From Alviniconcha marisindica (Eukaryota > Mollusca > Gastropoda > Provannidae), in assembly GCA_018857735.1 (NCBI GenBank), contig JABMCL010001960.1, positions 912,501 through 976,500 of the forward strand: DNA of 64,000 nt, given 5' to 3'. Shown here piece after piece: positions 1-12,313 of this stretch (the first letter of the stretch is position 1; each line of letters starts with the position of its first letter). The notes beneath the pieces are model-generated. The model made no database searches and was not told where the DNA came from. It saw only the letters and a list, made by a program, of their open reading frames with translations. A program made the translations under genes and the position numbers.

Positions 1-510
1 CTATCAATTTGAATTAGCCGCCAATTACAAGCCTAAGTTGACAATAGAAAGCTGACAACCTCAGTGTAAATGTAGTTATTTTATATTTAGAATGTATACG
101 CATGTGACATGCAATAAGTCACTCAATGTACAAGGCAAATATCTGTCTGTCAAGTACTTTGTCCAACTCTCTGTCTGTATGGCTGTCTATACGTCTGTAC
201 CTTTTTGTTTATTATATATGCATAACCTGTACATGTATATTTGTATGTCTTATCCATTGTTTGGACATGTGTACTGATATGTTCTATAATTGTGTTATAT
301 TCGTTATATTGAATAGATCAAATAAATAACTGTTAATTAATGAAAAAAATCTCCCCCCCCCCCCTTCTTCTGAATACACTTCTCCCTTCATTTGGAGCTT
401 CTTGGGTGTGTCAGCCGAGAGTATTCTCCCATGTAAGCGGAGTCTACCACCTAGACGGTCAATGTTTTTCTTTCGCTAGGATTGGGCTGTCCTCTTACCA
501 TTGTGTTTCT

Positions 511-556
511 CCCCTTATGGTTTCTGTGGACGTTAAGCACCATGGTTACTTACTTT
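511..556 (+). mobile_element. SINE 3'-end fragment
   Basis: The segment with CTTATGGTTTCTGTGGACG and GTTAAGCACCATGGTTACTT matches, with about one mismatch, the 3' end of the minus-strand SINE at 28206-28250. Confidence 0.65.
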
Positions 557-764
557 ACCATTATGTGACGGTGGTCACCGAAGAGCTACGCACGTGACGA
601 AACACGTGTCTGACCTAGGCAACCAACGTAATAATGGTCCCCACCAGGATCAGAATTTTGATATCCCCTCTCATGGTTTAGCATTATGGGCCAAAAATCG
701 GATTCGGCTCCAGGGGTGGTGGTGGTGGAACTGATACACCCAATAGGCTCTTTGAAGGGAGTAG

Positions 765-768
<4 letters not shown>

Positions 769-801
<33 letters not shown>

Positions 802-827
802 CTTCTCTCTCTCTCTCTCTCTCTCTG
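769..827. repeat. (CT)n microsatellite
   Basis: Nearly uninterrupted CT repeats with a short ctctcttct interruption. Confidence 0.9.
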
Positions 828-1159
828 TTTTTGCCAGTTACTTTGTGCTATTTTCTGTTCCCAATGTTTATCTAGGTTTTTGAAGGAACATCGATTTTAA
901 GTATGTTGCGACAAGCCAAAACATCAATGCTTAGGGGTGGTTAAATGAAGGGGAGTGTATAAGGCAACCTACGGCCGCGCGGCCGTTACTGCCCTGTTAG
1001 ACAGTCTATGAACACGCTTTAGTTCAAAGAAGCAAAACATTTGCACAACAGCTGCAGGAAACAGAGACCGTAACCTGCTGGAGCCTCATGAGGGCAAATG
1101 CAACCCGATAAACCAGTTAAACAGCTTGTGACGTCAGGAGGGTACTGCCCGGTGTGGGT

Positions 1160-2080
<921 letters not shown>

Positions 2081-2399
2081 TCAATTTTTTGTACATTATT
2101 ATATTCTTTCGCTGAGCTGTATCCTTTTTTGTTTTGTTTTGCATGTTACATATATAGTATGTTTCAACTTATTCGATTAAGTATTAATTTGTCTCAATAA
2201 ATTCATTGCGGCCATGAACTAATCTTAAAGAACATTCTGTGTTCTGGATCATCTGTCATTTTGCTGTTTCGCATTGTGACTTCACACTGAAAAGAACTGA
2301 AGCCGTAAAGTGCTACAAAGTGTTTTAAGCAACAGTCAAACATAAAAACGTGAAAGATTTTCGACCATTGCAAATATAGATTCAGTGGAGCACACGCAC

Positions 2400-2735
<336 letters not shown>

Positions 2736-2910
2736 TACACTAACACGATTCAAAAACAAACAAACAAAAACCCCACTTAATACGGAATACTTTATTCATC
2801 TTTATACGTTCAGCCCGAGTGCCTCTTTTGAGCCTACATAACAACATCAATGCCCAAAATCAACGCAGGCAAAGAGAAGAAGCAGGACAATGACTGTCTT
2901 TGCTTGGAGT

Positions 2911-3192
2911 GAGCCGGCTTGGTCTAGCGGTAACTGACTCGGCGTTGAGCTGGATGACCTCGTTTCGATTCCGCTTTATGGTCTGTGGATAATTTCTTCT
3001 GACTTTGCCTCTCACGATAAGATTTTTTTAAATTAAAAAACAAAAACAAAAAACAACAGCATTAAAATGGCTCTCATCGCTACTCATCTTAATGCAGGAG
3101 TCACTCTGGTGGTGACAGTGCAGCGATAGGTATAATCTCCCTCTCCACCCATCTTCGGAGACAACTGGGTGCTAAAGCAGTTTAACCAGCCA
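2911..3192 (+). mobile_element. tRNA-derived SINE, copy 1
   Basis: The tRNA-like head has an A-box (TTGGTCTAGCGGT) and a B-box (TTTCGATTCC) but no pairing acceptor stem, so it is not a tRNA gene. The body shares GGCTCTCATCGCT and GTGACAGTG-AGCGATAGGTAT with the minus-strand copy at 28206-28521. Copy 1 carries an A/T-rich insert in the middle. Confidence 0.8.
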
Positions 3193-3284
3193 ACACGTCT
3201 TTCCTTGGTCGAGTGCTCACGGCGCAGTAGCATAATGTTAGCTTTTTGTTAAATTGCCAATAACATTTTCAATCTCGATGTACG

Positions 3285-3358
3285 TTATGTGTGTTACTTG
3301 TTCAGCGCTTTGAGCCGCAGGGTAGGCGCTTTACAAATTTCCATTATTATTATTATTA
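3285..3358 (+). mobile_element. Retroelement 3' tail
   Basis: The sequence cagcgctttgagc then gcgctttacaaa followed by (ATT)n is a 3'-end type shared by many invertebrate LINEs and SINEs. The 5' part is not recognisable. Confidence 0.55.
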
Positions 3359-3702
3359 ATGTTGTCAAAGTGACACAGCGAAAAAAAGAAAGCCCAATGG
3401 AGAAAAATAAAATAAAGTTTGGAGCGGGGTCGGGAGGTGTCAGTCTGCAGTGCAGCAGTTCAGCGCTTGGCTGAAACGGACAAAATTTCAGGTGTCTGCG
3501 ACAGCAGCGATCAAAGTCGAAAACACATTTAAAGATGCAAGTAATTTGTTACAATCAGGCCACTTGAATAATTCTGACGTTTCATGGCAGTAACTACCAG
3601 CTTTCACATTTGGGCACAGATGAGTATTTCTCTCTTACTATGGTGCATCCTGTATTCAGTTCTCAAGCTGTGCCTTGTGCAGTGTTTGCTCTACTCAAAT
3701 GT

Positions 3703-3920
3703 TCAACACTGAAGGAAGTCCGCCGACCAGTCTAGAACGCTTTTAGCAGGTGACAATCCTTGATCTGCGGTGTATTTCCAGTAGTTATCTTCCTTAAAGT
3801 AATAGGTGGCGCCATCAGGTGCTTGGAGAGCGGCGCTGATGTTACATTGCAGACCAAGGCTGGCCATTGGCTGAGGACCTGTCACGTGGCCAGATGTAGA
3901 TCTTTGCCAGTAGGAGCAAT
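3703..3920 (-). CDS. Hemopexin/PLC gene exon 8: end of blade 7, blade 8, stop
   Basis: After acceptor tctattttag the frame reads DCSYWQRST, then [29 protein letters not shown] and DWSADFLQC, followed by TGA. The terminal Cys706 is the expected disulfide partner of Cys519. No clear poly(A) signal was seen close downstream on the minus strand. Confidence 0.85.
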
Positions 3921-5010
3921 CTAAAATAGAAAATATGCCAGAACTTTATCAAATTGCTTGGGAAACTTTGTTGGTGGTGGGTTTTGTTTTTGTTTTTGTT
4001 TGGTTTTTGGTGTGTTTTTTTAGGGGGGGGGGGGGGGGGGGGGGGGTAAGAGACACACTTAAGCAACGGAGACCATTCAGTTGTGGCCAAACGCGCTTTG
4101 TAAAAACAAAACACAACAGAAAAAGAAAAGAAAAAACAACAACAACAAAAATCACAACAACTGTCAATTAGACAGAAAAAGCACAGCTCATATTCGTCGT
4201 TTGACCGAACACTCCCCCCTCCCCCCCCCCCCTCCCCCCCCTCCCCCCCCCCCCTCCCCTCGTTTTCTTTCTTTCTTTCTTTCTTTTTTTCTTTCTTTTC
4301 TTTTCTTCTTTTTTCGAACGGGCTATAACGAGTACAATATCGCCACCGCAGGACGGTCGCCGCACCTGTAAAAAAGTAGGTGTAGTTTCCGCTTGTGAAG
4401 GCAGAGTGAATATGACAGGGCAGTCCCCAGTCGTCCAGGCTGTAATCAGACGCATGACGTGGGGGCGCTGACATCACCACGTGCCAACAGTCTATGGCGC
4501 AGCCTCTGACGAAACAGACGTCTCTGGGGTCTTCAGCTCGTCTGAACGCAGCATCCGCCGTCGCCGGCAAGCCCTCGGCATAGGTCGCTCTGAATTTTTT
4601 TCGTTTAATCATTAAAACTCAAGTACCTAAGAGGACAGCTAATATTAATCGTAACAACCTGAAGACAAAATCGGTCATCTCATGAACTGATTGAAAATCT
4701 TTGACGTGGTAAATATTTAGGGAGATTATAACCGTGGAGGTTGCCTTTTGGAACGGAGTCTCAGCGAAAAGACTCACCGGTAATACGACAACGCAGTTCG
4801 GCTGCTTGCCGGATTTAGTACAGCTGATCTATTTTGACAGGTGAGCAGGCTTAAAGAACACTCTGCTTTAAAGTTTACCTGGTGCTATTTCATGCACACA
4901 TTCAGAACGTTAACATAATAACAATATATACAGATGATAGCTAATGCAATTAAAAACAAAAACAAAACAACAACTACAACAACAGCAACAGCAACAACAA
5001 CAACAACAAC

Positions 5011-5067
<57 letters not shown>

Positions 5068-7636
5068 GCACACACGCACGGACGCACGCACACACACATT
5101 GATATTGAAGGTTTGAAACAACCAAATCAGAAAAGGTTAAACCCACCCACCCCTGAGTTAGACCAGTTAACGTCGTTTTATGCTATTAGAACTCTAGAAA
5201 ACGCCAATAACAGCAGCAAGAACAACGACCCCCACTGATAAGGTCGAGTGGGACTGAATAGTGATGGAGTAGTCGCAGCACTTTCACGTGCTGTGTCTCT
5301 GCTCTCGATGCAAGGGCGCTGCCATGTTTGGCCTTGGTTAAGTTAGTTTAGTGGTGGTGTTCTAAGTTGTTTCACGCTTTCTAGCTCGATTATTTTCGCG
5401 GATGTATCGCTCATAAAACCGGAAGGCTCCTTCACCCCATTGTTCAAGGCAATTCTTTATTCACTGTCATGGATCTGGGAATTTGTGAATACGGTGTGCG
5501 GTTCAACAACTCACCCGATGTTTTCCTGTGTGTGGATGTGCCAGTTGTAGAGGACGGGGCGGGAACCGGAGAAGAACAGCACCCTCAGCTCCCCGCCCTG
5601 CTCCGCCCACACCACGGCAGCGTCCACCCTCACGTGACACGCAGCACGCGACAGCCTGGCCACGTTGCGCACGTTCTGCAGGAAGGCGGCCGAGACGACG
5701 GAGAGGGCTGCACGTGGGGCACGCTCCGGAAAGTCCACGAGCAGCACATTGGGGGCTCGGCCTCTGCCATGGCGAGCGTCCTGACACAGGCGGGATATGC
5801 GATGCACCAGCGGCAGGCAGAGGTCGGCGATGGTTGTGACGCAACTGGTACTGTGCCCAAGAATGGAAATCTCCAACAGCGGGGCGTCGTCATTGCTTTG
5901 GCACTGTTGATGGGAATTCTCTACCACATCTTCACAGCTTCCTGGTCAAATTAATAAACAACCACCAGTCAATAACTACTACTACTACTTTTTATGTACG
6001 CTATATCTATCAAAAAATCACGAACTCACGGCTCTGTACGTTATGGTCAGTGCAAAGAAACAGTCATAAAACAAACTATGTGCACTTTTGGATTTTCTTG
6101 AACTACAGACACGTAAACATGAACTCCTAATGGACCTGAAAAACGTATAGCAGAGCTCAGATAGGAAATTATGTCATTCTATTGCTCTGAGTGCTGAAAG
6201 ATTTCAGTTACTCGGCGACATGTCAAATACTCGTTAATGTCGGAAATACTCATCTGGAAGACGATGATGATGTTACTGTTATCATATTGTTGTTGCACTT
6301 ATTGTCGTTGTTTGTAATGATCTAAAAAAGAATGAGGTCCAGAGCGCTGGTGTGGAATCAATAAAAATTGGTTCTACCTTGGTGTGCAGACACAGCTGAG
6401 TGTCGCTGAGTGTGCCTGAAGTGGAGGGCATAATTATGGAGGGTGTGGAGTCCTTTTTTATTTTTAAGATGTACCTTACTCTCTTGCCATATGACAGTGT
6501 CTGTCGCCGACTCGGGTTTCTGTCATTGTGTCTCTTGCTGTAGCCGTGTCAATGACGTCTGTCGAGCGCTTTTAATTCCCTTTTGATTTTTCTGGTGGCC
6601 GGCGGGCTTACTATACGCTGCCCAGGCTCGGTGTGGGAAACTAACATGGAAATGATAGCTGAGACTAATTAATTAACATGTCACCTTGCTGTGAACAGAC
6701 ATAAAATATAAAATAAAACAACAACAAAAGCGACCGTGGACGAGTGTTCCCAGGCGAGTTCGTTCCCCTGATAGTTTCCCACATCGTGACAGTATATAGC
6801 AAACCCACTCCGACCACCACAAAAGTCAAACAAAGATAACTAATAGCACTCCATGGATCCTTGAAATAAAAGGTGAAAGTCCGGGTTAGCCTGCGCTAAT
6901 TTCCCGATGAACATTTCTTCTTTTTTCTTTTCTTTTTTAAGTGCAGGTGGAGAATGATTCGTCGAACCTTCCCCCATAATCCTCGCACTTGAAGGAAAAG
7001 CCATCACCAATTAAAATTCCAATGTTGACGATGATAATGCCGATCGATGGAAATGATAATGAAACTATAACTGCCGATGGTGATAGAAAATTGTGATGGT
7101 CATATGACACGTAACGATGATGATGAGGCGGAAGAGGAAGTACTCGCTGTAACAACGTACCGTCTACACTGACGTCACCACGCCACGTGCTTTGGAGAAG
7201 CCGTTCACTGTGAATCCACCGGTGACGAAAGTATGTGGAATAAGCCATCGATGCCACACGTTTGTCAATGATGACGAACAAGCGCCTGTTGGAAGCGACG
7301 GCATAGTGCAGACTTGGCCATATGCCTACGTCACGAAAGTAAGAATTGACATAGTTCCCTAGTTGTGCTGTCATCTGACGGACGAGGGCAGGCAGGACGC
7401 GTTGATGGTCTTTCATTTCGTGGTTGAAGTTAACCACCACCACCTCATGTCGGCTTTCACGAAGAAAGCGTTTGATCTAAAACAGAAACGTGCAGCGCAA
7501 AAGCACATGAACTGCAATGCCTGCACAGCCGACGTAACCCTCTTTTCACACACACACACACACACACGCACACACACACACACGCACGCACGCGCGCGCT
7601 CGCACACGCATGCACGCACGCACACACACACACGCA

Positions 7637-7668
<32 letters not shown>

Positions 7669-8369
7669 CGAGCCCGCCACTCTGCGAGACCTTATATTGG
7701 AAGACAAGTGGACCAACACTGGCGGCAACATTTCCGATGCTCGTCTTTGGATTTATGGGTGGCAGCTTCTGCACGTCCCCTCGGCACTTTAGTCCGTTTT
7801 ACACCATCCATGTGTGTGCCCATGGGACAATGTGCCGTCTCCACCCTTTCCACTCTTGTGCCACGGTGTAAAGACGGAGGTGGACGTTCTGGACTCCGAA
7901 CGAAAAGCAACACTGAAACGAAACGTCGTTCTGACCTGTTTGATCATCCTGCACAGGGGACCTCCACACGCGAAGTTGTGGAAGGTCCCCAGCAAACCGC
8001 AGTGCTCCCAGCTCGTGTCCACATCCAGGTATCTAACCCCGAACCGCAGCTGCTCCAACACCGTCATGTACTGGTTACGAACCCAGCAACTGAGAAACCC
8101 GAACCCTCCGTCGAACCCAGATCCCGCGTTGTGTGAACCTGCCAGTGTCGCCTGGTCCAACTTCAGCGAACAAAACCTGAAAACAGCTGAGAATATAATC
8201 ACGTGTCTTACAGGGGCACAACAGTAAATCATATCATAATGATCATATCCGATGAACACACGTTTCCCAAGGTTCTATAATAACAACTAACTACTGACTG
8301 ACATTTTGACTCGTGACTACAACTGATTTCTTTTCTACTATAACAGTTAAATGTCATAATGATTTGGCT

Positions 8370-8436
<67 letters not shown>

Positions 8437-10424
8437 TGTTCAAATCACAGACAACAAGTCTGCCCAAGTATAGTGACAGATGTGTACGGACACTGAAACA
8501 CGTCCATTTACCACCCAAAGTCAATTGAATCTCCTTGACTGTCGCAGAGGTACTTGCATGACTGCTACAAAACAATATCCACAAACTGTCACACCATTCA
8601 GAAAATTAGATCCTGGCTATATTCACCTGTCTCACACTGACTGTCAGACAGTGTCCATCAAAGTCACCAGCAGTGACTCGCCACGTTGCATCACCGCTCG
8701 CAAAAGTGAACAGGCCAGCACGTTCAGCGGTGGCCTGTCACTCCAGGGAACAGATAATCACCTTGGTGATTTTCTGGATCTTATGGATCTCTTTTGTTTG
8801 TTTGCTTCTTTAATTAAGCCGTCTTTAAAAAAAAAATTATTTTATTTTATTTGGGATCTGCTTCAAGAGCATTCTGTGCATGGAGTTTCTCGGCGCTCTT
8901 CAAATGGGCAGTGATCCTCTTCATCCGCCATTTCTGGGCAGTCATTAGATTTACCCACAGCCTTTCTCCGTTTCTGGGCAGTCATCAGCTTTACCCATAG
9001 CCTTTTTCCGTTTCTGGGCAGTCATCAGCTTTACCTACAGCCCCATTCCGTTTCTGGGCAGTCATCAGCTTTACCCTCAGCCCCATTCCATTTCTGGGCA
9101 GTCATCAGCTTTACCCTCAGCCCCATTCCATTTCTGGGCAGTCATCAGCTTTACCCACAGCCCCATTCCATTTCTGGGCAGTCATCAGCTTTACCCACAA
9201 CCCCTTTCCATTTCTAGGCAGTCATCAGCTTTACCCACAACCCCTTTCCATTTCTAGGCAGTCATCAGCTTTACCCACAACCCCTTTCCATTTCTAGGCA
9301 GTCATCAGCTTTACCCACAACCCCTTTCCATTTCTAGGCAGTCATCAGCTTTACCACCGCCACTTTTCTATTTCCGGGCGGTCATCAGGTTACCCACCGC
9401 CAATCGCCGTTCCTGTCCAGTATGGACAGTGTCCAGTCATCATTGTCCTTGCCTACATACTATCTTTATCCAACGCCCTTTTCCATTTCTGGGTAGTCAT
9501 GATCTATACACACAGCTTATTAACGTTGCTGGACAGTCATCACGACTGATCTTCACCTACCTCCTATGTCTTTCATGGACAGTCATCATCACCTTTACTC
9601 ACCGCCTATCGCCGTTGCAGGGAAACTCTTGCTCCAGCTGCACCAGGCTGCTGCTGTTGGCATCGCTGCTTCCGCAAATGCGCCACGAGCACAGGCTCCA
9701 CTCGTCAAGGTTCAGTCTGTACTCCGCTGAGTTGGACGACGTCAGAGACCACAACACATCGTCCTTAATGACGTAGGACGTACCATTTCGCCATGTCAGC
9801 GCCGCATCAACGTCACAAGGAAGGCCCAGGTCTCCAGTTGTACCGGAGAGAACAGCTCGGCGATTAGTACGAGTGATGGTCCAATATTGACAACCTAAGG
9901 AGTATTCCCGGAGTGCTTAGATTTGTTGATATCTAGTCTGAATAGATGATAGTAAGGCCGTACATGGACTGATCAAATGGACAGGTTCATACGTTGTATC
10001 AACGATTAACAATCTATACAATTATATATAACGTATGGCGTAGGTCAGAAAGGACGGATAGACGTATAAGAATGTGCTTTTGAAGGCAACTTGATAGGAT
10101 TTAAAAATGCGAGGGATATGTGCATTATAACTCTGTAAGGTAGTATATCCGTCATGGTTGACTGGGCGTTATTTTTTTAAATTTTATATCTGTACAACTT
10201 GACTGATTTAGTTATTGCAAGCGTGCTGCTAAAGTGATTTTCATTTCAACTGGGGTAGAGAAACGATGTAGGCCGTATACAGACCTTTGAAGATGAGCAC
10301 GTGGTGTCCGTCATGATTGAGCGCGGCGTCCACGTTGCACGGCAAGCCGAGGCGTGACACACGACGTCGCTGTAACCGCTGTCTCACCTCGTGAAACTGA
10401 AAAAGAACTAGTTACTCTTTGCCC

Positions 10425-10490
<66 letters not shown>

Positions 10491-12313
10491 ATTCAGTGAA
10501 TCTTTGTTGTCAATATATAGATATATGTAGACTTAAAAGAATCTGTAAGCGCTTTGGGCCAGTACGGATTACCCAGGCGCACTGAGTACCCATTATGATC
10601 ATTATTTATACAAGAGAAGTACTCTTTTTTTCTTCTGTTTTTTTTAGCTTCGAATCTGAGTTCCTCAGGGTTCGTTCTTGATCAATGAAAAGCAGAAAAA
10701 AGAGTGCTCGTAACTTATGTGATACTTCAGCCACACATGCGAGACTTGTTTATGACGTCACTGATACAGACTGTGGGCACAAAGCGTATATATATATTTA
10801 AAATTCCATTTTTATTGTGCTGCTGCTTCGGCTCGGTTCCCCTTTATATAACCGGCCGCCGTGGTGTACTCGTTAGCGCTTCGGTATGTGGATCATAAGA
10901 TCTTGGGTTCGAATCCCATCAGTCAATAATGTGAGAATTGTCTCCGTATGCCGGTTCTTCCTCAGAGTTTAAAGTGCTCTGGGCCCAGTGAAAGGTTGGA
11001 GTCATGCTCTCTGCGGATGCGTCTTGGAAGATGTTTCTTTAATTGTTTATCCAGAACCACAGGTAAGTTCCAAGTTATTACTCATAAGCCGGAGACACGT
11101 ACGTTCATTGAAATGAAATTACCAAATTAATAATATCTTTGTCGTATCTTTCTACTACATCTGGTCTAACCAAGAGCATTCCATCGAAAATCTGAGGCGC
11201 ATAGTGAAGCAAAGATTAAGAGATCCGTTTATGCAAGAATGGGAAAGTAGAGTAACAGAAAACTAATGTTTGCTGGTATCAAATTATGGTGTATATGAAA
11301 AGAATTTTTGTCTCGAAAAGTATCTAATCTATCTCCCATTTACCCTAGGGCTCAAAGGGTACTGGAATTTGAATTAGTAACCTATTCAGAAAAGATCCTT
11401 AGATATCACAAGGGATTAGAAAATATGTACTATTTGTAACAGTAGTGAGGTAGGAGATACCTTTCAATGTTTCGTTATCTAATTTTTCTAATGAAAATGT
11501 TAAAAGCACCCGTACTAACCATGAGGATAAATATTATTTCTAATAATCATCCGAAAACCTTAGAATGGAAAACTAGATCGATTAGTTGTATTATGGGTTT
11601 GTTTTGATCCACCAGACACTTTTCTGTGTCTTGAGATTTTGTTTGTTTAGTTTTTCTCCTTAGTTTTGTACCCAATATGTCAGTCCGACATCTGCGGACG
11701 TTATTATATCCTTAGTTTCGACTCGTGTTTGAATATCGTGTTTATCTGTCTGCTCAAGAGGACTGTGTACGTGAATATAATTATTGCTTTCTAGTCCCCA
11801 AGGGCCGCGGCAAAAAAGCTCAGTAAATACCTTGCAATAAAAATCTTGTAACCAGCTTTTCACCTCTCACATTTCTTTGGTTATACAAGTATGTTCTTGG
11901 ACATATTAATTCTAAATTTCTGTGAAAATTATTGACTCATTCGCCTCAGACTAATTGTGGTTATATTAATAAACTATTGAGATTTTTTACGCTTTTATCT
12001 AAGAGATAAAATAGTAAGCTACCTTATAGTAACTGCATCCTTTGAAGTAGAAACTTTTCCGTTTACCAAACCAGTTTACAGCAGCGTCGATGTTGCTTGG
12101 AAAATCGCCAGCAAGCTGAGACACGCTCAACACATCTTCTTCAGCATCGTACTCATCGTTGTACACGATGTACTCATCCGCGCTGAAAAAGTAGGTCGTG
12201 TTGCTGCTGGACCATCTCACTGCCGCGTCAATGCGACGGCAAGGTAGAAAGTAAGAAGTCCCAACAGTGAAGAAAGAAGCAACAACTGTGATTGAAACAG
12301 ACAAACGAATCAT
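3703..12313 (-). CDS. Secreted hemopexin(x4)-PLC-X-hemopexin(x4) protein, whole gene, 8 exons
   Basis: Eight exons on the minus strand (12313-12023, 10396-10285, 9894-9603, 8176-7936, 7476-7161, 5941-5515, 4589-4366, 3920-3703) join in compatible phases (0,1,2,0,1,2,1) to give 2121 nt, or 706 residues. The start is ATG at 12313, just before a hydrophobic signal peptide. Residues 25-203 hold four hemopexin-like repeats, each opening with a DAA-type motif (IDAAV, IDAAV, VDAAL, VDAAL). Residues about 227-515 resemble PI-PLC X-like phosphodiesterases ([35 protein letters not shown]). Residues 519-706 hold four more hemopexin-like repeats. Cys25/Cys203 and Cys519/Cys706 sit where the closing disulfide of a four-bladed hemopexin propeller would be. 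With no transmembrane segment apart from the signal peptide, it should be secreted. From the family, the PLC domain would cleave a phosphodiester in a phosphoinositide or related lipid; the real substrate is unknown. The propellers probably bind a ligand or matrix (inference). Confidence 0.85.
3921..4365 (-). other. Hemopexin/PLC intron 7, homopolymer-rich
   Basis: Contains a G-run (about 4022-4047), C-runs (4207-4258) and a CTTT-rich stretch (4262-4315). No gene seen. Confidence 0.8.
4366..4589 (-). CDS. Hemopexin/PLC gene exon 7: blade 6 and start of blade 7
   Basis: The exon reads [17 protein letters not shown], then [19 protein letters not shown] and YTYFFTG, all hemopexin blade signatures. 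Acceptor aaaaaattcag, donor ACAG|gtgcgg (a weak donor), phase 1. Joining to exon 8 completes the FFTG-DCSYWQ blade core, which supports the weak donor. Confidence 0.78.
4590..5514 (-). other. Hemopexin/PLC intron 6 with (CA)n
   Basis: Contains AAC/AACAGC repeats and (CA)n at about 4975-5064. No gene recognised. Confidence 0.75.
5515..5941 (-). CDS. Hemopexin/PLC gene exon 6: C-half of PLC domain and blade 5
   Basis: The exon begins [14 protein letters not shown] and includes [13 protein letters not shown] and [11 protein letters not shown], the last barrel strand typical of PLC-like phosphodiesterases. Without a linker it then enters [16 protein letters not shown], the first blade of the second propeller (Cys519). 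Donor ATCGG|gtgagt, phase 2. The exon is more GC-rich than its neighbours. Confidence 0.83.
5942..7160 (-). other. Hemopexin/PLC intron 5
   Basis: Mostly unremarkable. The string gctgtgaacagacataaa at about 6687 recurs at about 13809 and looks like a shared retroelement 3' end. Confidence 0.5.
7161..7476 (-). CDS. Hemopexin/PLC gene exon 5: middle of PLC X-like domain
   Basis: After acceptor ctgttttag the frame reads [20 protein letters not shown], the central strand of the TIM-barrel-like fold. It continues through [17 protein letters not shown] (the 'PtL...krviv' strand of PLC-like proteins) and LLQSTWRGD. Donor GACG|gtacgt, phase 1. Confidence 0.83.
7546..7672. repeat. (CA)n/(CGCA)n tract in hemopexin/PLC intron 4
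   Basis: Alternating CA and CGCA repeats fill much of the intron between exons 4 and 5. Confidence 0.9.
7936..8176 (-). CDS. Hemopexin/PLC gene exon 4: catalytic N-half of PLC X-like domain
   Basis: The acceptor ctgttttcag continues the frame as [19 protein letters not shown]. Candidate catalytic or metal residues are His247-Asn248, Asp283-x-Asp285 (RYLDVD) and His298 ([10 protein letters not shown]). These parallel the His-Asn, acidic-x-Asp and second His of metazoan Ca2+-dependent PLC X domains. Donor AAACAG|gtcaga, phase 0. Confidence 0.85.
8371..8435. repeat. (GT)n microsatellite
   Basis: Uninterrupted GT repeat in intron 3 of the hemopexin/PLC gene. Confidence 0.95.
8931..9410. repeat. 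40-bp minisatellite, about 12 copies
   Basis: Units start with tttctgggca or tttctaggca at exact 40-bp steps (8931, 8971, 9011 ... 9371), and each contains gtcatcagctttaccc. Central copies are nearly identical and outer copies diverge. It lies in intron 3 of the hemopexin/PLC gene. Direct repeats without variable spacers rule out a CRISPR array. Confidence 0.9.
9603..9894 (-). CDS. Hemopexin/PLC gene exon 3: end of blade 3, blade 4, linker into PLC
   Basis: The exon opens GCQYW (the blade core 'yW'), contains [16 protein letters not shown] (blade 4) and DEWSLC (Cys203, the likely propeller-closing Cys). It ends with EFPCNGDR, which in PLC-like phosphodiesterases precedes the first catalytic strand. 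Acceptor ctccttag, donor AGGCG|gtgagt, phase 2. Confidence 0.83.
9895..10284 (-). other. Hemopexin/PLC intron 2
   Basis: No feature recognised. Confidence 0.6.
10285..10396 (-). CDS. Hemopexin/PLC gene exon 2: end of blade 2, start of blade 3
   Basis: The acceptor tctttttcag precedes FHEVRQRLQ. The exon continues into [15 protein letters not shown] and ends FK|G at donor gtctgt, phase 1. LGLPC-x-VDAAL is the blade boundary motif that recurs in this protein. The ATG-less frame and small size make this exon easy to miss. Confidence 0.8.
10430..10490. repeat. (GT)n microsatellite in intron 1
   Basis: Uninterrupted GT repeat. Confidence 0.95.
10850..11060 (+). mobile_element. tRNA-derived SINE head, second family
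   Basis: Starts ggccgccgtggtgtactcg with a B-box GGGTTCGAATCCC at about 10907. The body (agagtttaaagtgctctggg) is unrelated to the SINE at 2911. It lies within intron 1 of the hemopexin/PLC gene. There is no acceptor-stem pairing, so it is unlikely to be a true tRNA. Confidence 0.65.
11061..12022 (-). other. Hemopexin/PLC intron 1, A/T-rich remainder
   Basis: No coding or RNA feature recognised. Confidence 0.6.
12023..12313 (-). CDS. Hemopexin/PLC gene exon 1: signal peptide, blade 1 and start of blade 2
   Basis: ATG at 12313 gives [15 protein letters not shown], a typical signal peptide with likely cleavage near residues 18-20. It is followed by [10 protein letters not shown], the first hemopexin blade, and SNIDAAVNW, the second. 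The donor on the minus strand reads ATAAG|gtagct, phase 0. The reading frame continues five codons upstream without an ATG, so this Met is the start. Confidence 0.85.

Noticed and set aside
2911..2985. tRNA gene
   Set aside because: A and B boxes are present, but the acceptor arm does not pair and the sequence continues into a SINE body shared with 28206-28521.
7457..7774. Possible extra exon of the hemopexin/PLC gene between exons 4 and 5 ([12 protein letters not shown]... frame)
   Set aside because: Exons 4 and 5 join directly in phase 0 and restore the PLC fold; the frame runs into CA repeats.
8931..9410. CRISPR-like array
   Set aside because: Contiguous 40-bp direct repeats without variable spacers, in an animal intron.
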